DNA of 64,000 nt, taken from Trichodelitschia bisporula. Taxonomy: Eukaryota; Ascomycota; Dothideomycetes; Phaeotrichales; Phaeotrichaceae. Shown here in pieces: positions 57,776-64,000 of the stretch. Both the position numbers and the translations under genes were made by a program. Where the stretch lies: NCBI GenBank assembly GCA_010356995.1, contig ML996697.1, forward strand, positions 936,450 through 1,000,449, given 5' to 3'. The notes below the pieces were generated by a model. That model searched no databases. It was given only the letters and a program-made list of their open reading frames with translations, and was not told the DNA's origin. Every line of letters begins with the position of its first letter. Within the stretch, counting starts at the first letter, position 1.

Positions 57776-58832
57776 CTTAGCGGCGGGGATAGAGGTTGCG
57801 TGATACCCTTGGGATTTTTAATTGATGATGTGATTTATGAATGATGCTGGGTTTTGATGTGACTGGGTGGATGGTGTGTGTTGGATGTTGGGTTAAGAGG
57901 GCTGTTGACAAAGATCAGTTTCGCTCAAGACAACAGGCTTATATTTAAAGTTTGCGGAAAAGTCTGATGCATACAGCAGCAAATCCCAGTGACTACGCTC
58001 CCCGTATATTCACCGTTTGTCCAACGCTGCCTCGATTGACCCGTAGTTGAGTGGGTGACCGTTTGCATCCTGCCCATGCACTGCTGTATGTTTTTTGTCA
58101 TTCGAGGGTCTGATATTAGGCGCGTAGGGCCTGGGGCGGCTCAGTTTTGCGTTAAAAGCACGATTCATAATCTCATCCGTGGTGCCGCCTGGTATGGAGA
58201 CCAGGTTGGGGCATTGCCATAGCGGATAGGAAGGAGCCGCGTGGGCTTACTGTGCGTACCAAGCTTCGTAGAAACATCAGGTATTTAGTTTCAAACTTCA
58301 CCTCGCTCTCTTTTCCCCTTCTCATCTTTTTACAACTCTTCATTGCACGCCGTAACCATTGCGCCCCTCAACCCTATGCTTCTAAGAGCACTGGCCAATT
58401 CTCTATGAACTCAGTTTACGAAACTGACGGAGGAATACTGCCCCGAAGAGCCTTGCCTAGCGAACATGATCTGGGCAACAAAAGTCGTAGCATCCCCAGT
58501 GGTCTCGCGTAGGTCCCTCAAAGCCAGTGGCGTGAGCTGAACCCAAGCTAGAATCTCATCGAGTCGCCGCCTACCTACCTCGAACACAGCCTGAAATCCG
58601 TCAGAATCGACTCAACTGGCCCTTTCTAACGCTTGATGCTGCCTGTTCTCCCCCAGGCCGCCAACAGAACACCCAAGCGCAATGGAGGGGAGATGTGCTC
58701 CGACTTTTCGAGTGGCCCTTGACGTTGCACCGGCTGGGCTGCGCCTCCTTCCCCTCATTTACAGCCTGATCAGACATCGTCGTAATCCGCAAAGCAAGCT
58801 CTCGATCTCAACTTTCTTCTCTCTCCTCCAAA
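57776..58832. other. Intergenic
   Basis: 3' flank of the PH gene and 5' flank of the HET gene. 58252-58512 is an open frame on the plus strand without support. Nothing else seen. Confidence 0.5.
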
Positions 58833-61228
58833 ATGCGGCGCATCAAGGCATACATAACTCGGAAGGCCCATGCAACTCGGAAGTCCTTTTCACTGGGTTT
58901 GGCGGAAGAGCTCCCGGAATTCGGGCCGTTGGCATCTGGCAGTGAGCCGCCTCCGCACGGCTCCCAGATGGAAGTTCCAGATCGGTCCATATGCCCTATA
59001 TGCCTTAACTTGGATCCGGAAAAGCTCCTTTCCGGGACCGTAATGGGACGGCAAGCGCTGTATGGCAGCGAATGTTACTACTGCCTAGTGGTTGTGCACA
59101 TGCTGTTGACCCACAACCGAGATCTCGACCGCTCCTTTTGCTTTACTCTTACACCAAGCTATTATCGCTGGGGCCCACGTGGACCTGTGGGGCCCAAGAT
59201 ACCGGTGCTCAGTTTGACCGATCAAGAAAGGCATCCACCTTTACATGGCAATTTTTGCCTCATGAGAAGTAAGTGTACATTAATCCCTTTGACTTGCGTC
59301 TAACTCCTCCAGCGGACCTGCCTTCAAAAACTCCAGTGACTTCAGTAACTCCAGTGGCACAGCCGATCCGGCTTGAGGAAGAGTATAACCGTCGGCAGAA
59401 GCCTGCTCGAACCCCCGGCGCCCCTGAATGCCTGGCCATGGCGAGAGACGCAATCGCCACTTGTTTCGGGCAGCACGACGCTTGCCCCCACTTCCACGAG
59501 ACGCAACTACCCACACGGCTGCTGGATGTTGGGTCCGAGGCCCGACATCCCAAGCTGTTCGTCACGAATGGAGAAACCGGGAAGTACATAGCATTGAGCC
59601 ATTGCTGGGGCAAAGGCAAGCCGCTTAGACTTATGAAAGCTTCGTTCGAGTCCTTCCGGAACAAGATTTTGCTTGCCGACCTTCCCGCCCTCTTCCGGGA
59701 TGCGGTGCTGCTGACTCGACAGCTTGGAGTTTCCTATCTCTGGATCGATTCGTTGTGCATCGTCCAGGACGATCCCTCCGACTGGGAGAGGGAGTCTGCG
59801 CTAATGTGCAACCTGTACGCCAACGCCTACGTGACAATTGCCGTCCACACGTCGAAAAATGGCTCGGAGTCGTTTCTATCCACGCCGCGGCCAGCGTCCC
59901 ACCACAGCGCGCCCCCTGTTTGCAGCCGGCAATACCCAGGCACCATCCTCACCTTCAAGCAGCAATACGAGTTGTCGTCCTTGCTCGGAATTCCTGATAC
60001 AGATTACGATGCACGCCCACTGGACTATACCCAGGAGGAACGGTTCGTCGGCTGTACTGCACCGTGGGAAAACTCGTTTCTCATCTCGCGCGGCTGGGTT
60101 CTGCAGGAGCGCCTGATCAGTCAACGGACGCTGCATTACACAGAGGCGGGTCTGATCTGGGAGTGCGCGACGGCCATGTTCTGCGAGTGCCTGGGGCCTG
60201 TGAGTCAAGAGCCTTTTGAGCGCTCCTGGAAGGAGGAGGAGCCCAAGGGCCTGGAGGGGTCATTGGAGCTGTGGGCGCATCTGGTGCAGTGGTACACGGG
60301 CCTTGCCCTTACCTACGAGAGCGATCGCCTCATTGCACTTGCCGGACTAGCGGCTCGGTTTGAGAAGCAAACCGACTCTAGATACATATGCGGGGTGTGG
60401 TTGGATCGCTCCCTTTTCCATCTCGCCAATCAATGGGATACGAAAATGGCCAAATGGTGTCCGGTATTTCGCATGCCCGAGCCCGAAGATGAGGGCTTCC
60501 TGGATACTCCGTGGAAGGAACCATTCCGCTTGAACTGGGAACGCCACTATACATTTATCTACCAGCTGCACTGGTTCAAGGAGGAGCCAGGAGCAGTAGA
60601 GCGAAATACGGAAACGTGCACCTCTCCCTCGTGGTCATGGGCGTCCATCAGCGGGGTAGTAAGACTGATGGACTTTAAAGAGCAATCGATGTTGAAGTTC
60701 ACGATGGAAATACTCAACGTGCAGTACGTCCTGGCAACGGTGAACCGCTTCGGGCCCGTTAAAGAGCCCGCCTCCCTGACTGCACGTGGCCTTCTGCACG
60801 AGGCCGACTTCCAGAGGTGTCCACGTAAACAGGCCGACTTCCAGAGGGATCCGCGCGAACAAGACGACTTCGAGAGTACTCCGCTTGAATCGCTCAGTTG
60901 TCCAGGTCCCTTAAAATGCTCTGGGATGCACCCCATTCGCCTACCGGAGAGCATAAAGCCAAGTGAACTGCCTTCCCAGGTCTCTGGTACCCTTCCGTAT
61001 TTTACTATCAAGTTAGACGTCGATCTCCCGCACGACAATGCTGTTTACAGGTTCTGGCTTTTCAGCACCGTCCATTGCAATGATATTACCTCAGGACCGG
61101 ACTGGAACAGCATGTGGCTGCTGCTACGGAAACGCTCGGACGGGTGGTTTGAGAGGGTAGGGCTATGTTATTCCAATTATCATCTGAGCTTGGAGTTTAA
61201 CGATTTGCGGACCATTACCATCATCTAG
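58833..61228 (+). CDS. Heterokaryon incompatibility (HET) domain protein
   Basis: 783 residues; exon 1 58833-59268, intron 59269-59312 (44 nt, GTAAGT...CCAG, CTAAC branch site), exon 2 59313-61228. The N-terminal part has a CPIC ... ECYYC pattern common in the lead region of these proteins. The HET domain (about 236-390) shows its usual blocks: KYIALSHCWG, LPALFRDAVLLTRQLGVSYLWIDSLCIVQDD, then DWERESALMCNLYANAYVTIA. Further HET-family marks follow: RGWVLQERLIS with R-TLHYT, and SPSWSWASISG. HET domains are linked to allorecognition and programmed cell death in filamentous ascomycetes; with no attached NLR or ankyrin repeats this is the common stand-alone type. A short repeat (EADFQRCPRKQADFQRDPREQ-like, about 650) lies near the C-terminus. 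Complete and apparently functional. Confidence 0.93.
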
Positions 61229-62039
61229 GTGTGGATGGCAACGGCATGAGGTTATCGAAGCCGCCTTGTGACTTCAGCCAACTGGTATGTGCTGTTAAGC
61301 CTGGCTTCTATGCAAGGTTGGATATGAGGAACAGGCAAATTCTGCGGACATTTAGATAGATGACTACGGCTGTCAACGCGTGTGCGAATTTCATTTCTCA
61401 CTCTATCTAGGTGCGCTCAACTCTAGGGCAGATTCTCTCACTCTCTTATTACCAGTAGTTTAGTTATTCATGCTATTGCAGTCTGTCACGGTCACTGCAA
61501 GTGTGCACAAAGCTCTGGATGCAGATGGATGATTGTGTCATGGCTCATGGTCGGTATGATGCCTGAGGCCACGACTGATCGTCAGGGTCGCTTGCACCAC
61601 CACTGTGGCTGTGGCTGTGTGGCTAGTGCTGGCTAGCGCCTCGCTCTGCCCCACACCCCCACACCGTGGTTGTGTTTCGCTTTGCCATCCTCTTCCTCTC
61701 TTTCATCTGCATCCAGAGCTTTGTGCGCACTTGCAGTGACCGTGACAGAATATCAGATCCCCATCCTCTGCTGGGTGACAGCAAGTCTTTCCACGAGATT
61801 CGACAAACTACGGATAGTTTGAAAAGCTCAAATCAGGCTTGCTGCCTCACCTGGAAAGGTGAGTCATATCTGAGCGCACTGCGCAAGAGGATAGCAGCTG
61901 ATTTGTTGCATGACAGGCATCTGCACGAATCGCATCGGGCAATCAGTGGATATGGATCTCTACTGTGCGCAAACCATATCGGGCAAACGGTAGATACAGA
62001 TCTCTACTGTGCGCAAATCGGATAGGGGAACTGTCAGCA
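61229..62039. other. Intergenic with a 45-bp tandem duplication
   Basis: GATCTCTACTGTGCGCAAA occurs at 61954 and 61999, a 45-bp tandem duplication just before the next ORF. No supported gene. Confidence 0.5.
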
Positions 62040-62261
62040 ATGGCGGACAACGGAGACCTTGTCGACACCAACACGATGGTTGGTAGTGGCACGACGACCG
62101 GAGTTGCCAGCGGGGCAGCTGTCGGATCGACAAACGGAACGGTTAACGGATCGACAAACGGAACAGTCAACGGATCGGCAAACGGAACAGTCAACGGATC
62201 GGCTGCGGTCAATCAAGACATTCACATGCAGGACCGCCCCGAGGAAGGTGTTGAAAGGTGA
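62040..62261 (+). CDS. Short repeat-bearing ORF, likely truncated by a retroelement fragment
   Basis: 73 codons from ATG 62040. Central residues are three copies of an 8-residue unit (GSTNGTVN; 24-bp DNA unit, about 62120-62200). The tail DIHMQDRPEEGVER reaches its stop at 62261, 13 bp inside an inverted repeat that starts at 62248, so the natural 3' part of the gene seems to be missing. The NGT-type repeat resembles in style the low-complexity tail of Nto1 in this window. It may be the 5' exon of a decayed gene. No domain. Confidence 0.35.
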   Translation: MADNGDLVDTNTMVGSGTTTGVASGAAVGSTNGTVNGSTNGTVNGSANGTVNGSAAVNQDIHMQDRPEEGVER

Positions 62262-62789
62262 TGCGTGATCGACAGAAACGTCACTGCATCACAAGTTGGA
62301 CCGAAGGTCTGTCCATGAACAAGTTGCTTGATTGTCAAAGAGGTGGGGATCTCGAGTCTACTTGTACTCGAGCCCTGTGGCTGAACCTGGGTAAGGCTGA
62401 ACATAGCCACCGAATTCCAACAGGGAGGGATACTACAATTGAGCGATGCGCATCGTTAAGTGAGCCCTCATGCCCATTGCTCATCGTTTTACCCATCTCG
62501 TCGTTATACGCATCTCGTCGTCATGCCATTGCTCCTCGAGCTCTCATGCTACTGCTCTTCGAGCTCTCGCCTATCACTCCTCGAGCTATCTAAGCATCGC
62601 TAGTGTGTGCAATTGTTGGAATGCGGTGGCTGTGTTCAGCCTCACCCAGTTTCAGCCACAGGGCGCGAGCACAAGCAGACCCGGGGTCCCCACCTCTTTG
62701 ACAATACAAGCAACTTGTTCATGTACAGACCTTCGGTCCAACTTATGATGCTGTGATGTTTCCATTTATCACACATCACCTTTTAACAC
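62248..62789. repeat. Inverted pair of LTR-like fragments
   Basis: 62248-62421 and 62616-62789 are inverted copies (about 170 bp each, roughly 85 percent alike by eye) around a 194-bp spacer. Read outward from the spacer, the arms begin TGTTGGAATGCGGTGGCTGTG and (minus strand) TGTTGGAATTCGGTGGCTATG, a usual kind of start for copia LTRs. Many differences are C/T or G/A changes. I interpret them as two opposed, decayed LTR ends. Confidence 0.75.
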
Positions 62790-62793
62790 TACC

Positions 62794-63192
62794 AAGCAGA
62801 AAACCGTCACAACCTCAAGCACCGAAGCAGAACTTCTTGCTCTCACGCATGCATCGAAGGAAGTTCTCTGGTGGAAACGACTCTTTGCAAACATCGGTCT
62901 CAGTGTAGGCCATGACATCGAAATTGCAAACGACAACAGACAGACACTTGGGCTCTTGACAAAGGAGGCACCTTTGCTCAACACCAAACTCAAGCATGTC
63001 AGCATCCACAACCACTGGTTGCGCCAGGAAGTTCAAGCCGGAAGGATCCGACTGAAATGGACACCCACCAAGGAGATGGAGGCAGACGGATTGACCAAAG
63101 CTCTTCCCCGTCAACGCCATGAGACATTTGTCCAGCGAATTGGCCTTGTTGACATTGAAGCTCAATACCTTCAGGCTGGGGGGGTGTGTTAG
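62794..63192 (+). mobile_element. Ty1/copia retrotransposon remnant: RNase H end of the polyprotein
   Basis: A continuous frame of 132 codons ends at TAG 63190-63192. It carries the C-terminal RNase H signature of copia polyproteins: QKTVTTSSTEAELLALTHASKE, then LWWKRLF, the acidic D in ANDNRQTLGLL, then LKHVSIHNHWLRQEV and DGLTKALP. Gag, integrase and reverse transcriptase are absent; upstream lies the inverted LTR pair instead. There is no start codon for the frame. It is a dead fragment, although the remaining frame has no stop. Confidence 0.9.
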
Positions 63193-63657
63193 ACGGATTC
63201 CCATTTGTTACAGCCTTCTGGTATTGTTGTTGGCGGAAGGTATCCAAGAGACTTGTATGAGAAAGGATTGACTTGATTGATTTTCTATCTACGAGAGAGA
63301 CTGTGATTGTATATCCAAGTGATTGTCCTTCGGAATCTTCCAGCCTGTCCCCTTTTGCCACTTACTACAAATCAAGAGCCACAGTCGGCTTCTGCTTGCC
63401 GACGCCACTGTTGATCGCGCAATGATGTGGCGAGGTTGTCGTATGCCACCGCCATCAATTGTAAGTTCCTGTATCACTTCGCGCTCAGTATCTTTGTTGC
63501 CGGTATCTGTTAGCGCTCGGGATTGCTTACTTCAGTTGTCTTGTTTCATCGTATCTTTGGCTCGACGCCACTCCTGTTTCATATTCCTATATAGTACGAG
63601 TTGCCCACATAATACACTCGACAGTTCAGTCTACGTCAATGAACAGAAACCTTTGTT
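63174..63657 (+). mobile_element. Polypurine tract and candidate 3' LTR
   Basis: A G-rich tract (GGCTGGGGGGG, 63174-63184) directly after the RNase H frame leads into TGTTAGACGG at 63187, where a copia 3' LTR should start. The right border cannot be set without a second copy; CA ends are possible near 63420 or later. The rest of the interval shows no gene. Confidence 0.5.
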
Positions 63658-63921
63658 TCATCTGTTCTCAGCTTCTCCAGTCCAACAATTGGCGATCGTA
63701 ATGTGCCACACGGGCAGCACACGTTCGTGGCGCCAGATATTAGGAACGCGAATTTCGTGCGGCGTGCGCGGGAGGAGCCGTTTCGGGGGGAGGGGCAGCG
63801 TGCTGGTCAGCAGGGAGGTGGTGTCGGTGATTAGGCTGGCTTCCGAGGGGGAGCCAGTGCTATGGACGAAGCCACGGTGGGTCAGGGTTAGGACGTGGGT
63901 GCGTGTGGGTTCTGCGGGCGC
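63658..63921 (-). CDS. Last exon of an unrecognised gene entering from the right
   Basis: An 88-codon frame opens directly after a good acceptor (CTTCTCGTCTAG, rc of 63922-63933) and ends at TGA (63658-63660). The residues look protein-like (EIRVPNIWRHERVLPVWHITIANC near the end, in pieces). Another frame upstream of the acceptor is also open toward the edge, as expected for the preceding exon and intron. No domain recognised. The gene is cut by the end of the window. Confidence 0.4.
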   Translation of the reverse strand, partial: APAEPTRTHVLTLTHRGFVHSTGSPSEASLITDTTSLLTSTLPLPPKRLLPRTPHEIRVPNIWRHERVLPVWHITIANCWTGEAENR

Positions 63922-64000
63922 CTAGACGAGAAGTGGGAGTAGGGAGGTACGAGGGTCACGAACTGGCGGAGGTTTTGGCGGTGCGGCGGGGGGGTCGGGA

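Noticed and set aside
61954-62200. Short direct repeats considered as a CRISPR-like array
   Set aside because: Units are adjacent, without spacers, and partly coding; the setting is a eukaryotic genome.

Overview
The window looks like nuclear DNA of a filamentous ascomycete (Pezizomycotina; a Dothideomycete is my guess, not demonstrated). Genes are monocistronic and split by very short GT-AG introns (mostly 38-83 nt, often with CTAAC/CTGAC-like branch sites). The families are fungal: DUF3431, HET, RGS-LOV, DUF4470/MYND, NuA3 Nto1, MIND Nnf1, GPI-anchored Ser/Thr-rich protein and Ty1/copia debris. Coordinates of spliced genes span first to last coding base; exon borders are given in each entry.

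Layout. 1-11.3 kb is an accessory region with no recognisable housekeeping gene. It holds a 413-bp near-perfect inverted repeat (1745-2624), a tandem pair of related three-exon genes of unknown function (3.6-4.7 kb, apparently decayed; 5.4-6.7 kb, intact), and a cluster of short, diverged, mostly broken gene copies (8.1-11.1 kb), two of which give clean two-exon models. 12.7-27.0 kb is a conserved core block: DUF3431 protein (-), SR-type RRM protein (-), Nto1 of the NuA3 histone acetyltransferase (-), a cystinosin-like PQ-loop transporter (+) and an RGS-LOV protein (+) whose LOV domain lacks the photoactive cysteine. A tRNA gene, best read as intron-containing tRNA-Ala(UGC), follows at 27.7 kb. 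27.8-35.4 kb is gene-poor with one credible small gene (32344-33105) and old tandem duplications. 35.4-42.9 kb is one giant gene (about 2,440 residues: coiled coil plus a fast-evolving repeat tail). 43.1-47.1 kb is a DUF4470-like protein with a C-terminal zinc cluster. 47.8-61.2 kb is again conserved: Nnf1 (+), a nine-exon P2-type cation ATPase (-), a GPI-anchored protein (-), a PH-domain protein (+) and a HET-domain protein (+). The right end (62-63.6 kb) is retrotransposon debris: inverted LTR-like fragments and a copia RNase H tail with polypurine tract. The last exon of an unrecognised minus-strand gene enters from the right edge.

The genes do not form a pathway or cluster. The best leads are the cysteine-less RGS-LOV protein, the long palindrome at 1.7-2.6 kb, and the orphan repeat-rich genes (5.4-6.7 kb; 35.4-42.9 kb). 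No CRISPR array, rRNA or bacterial-type operon was seen.
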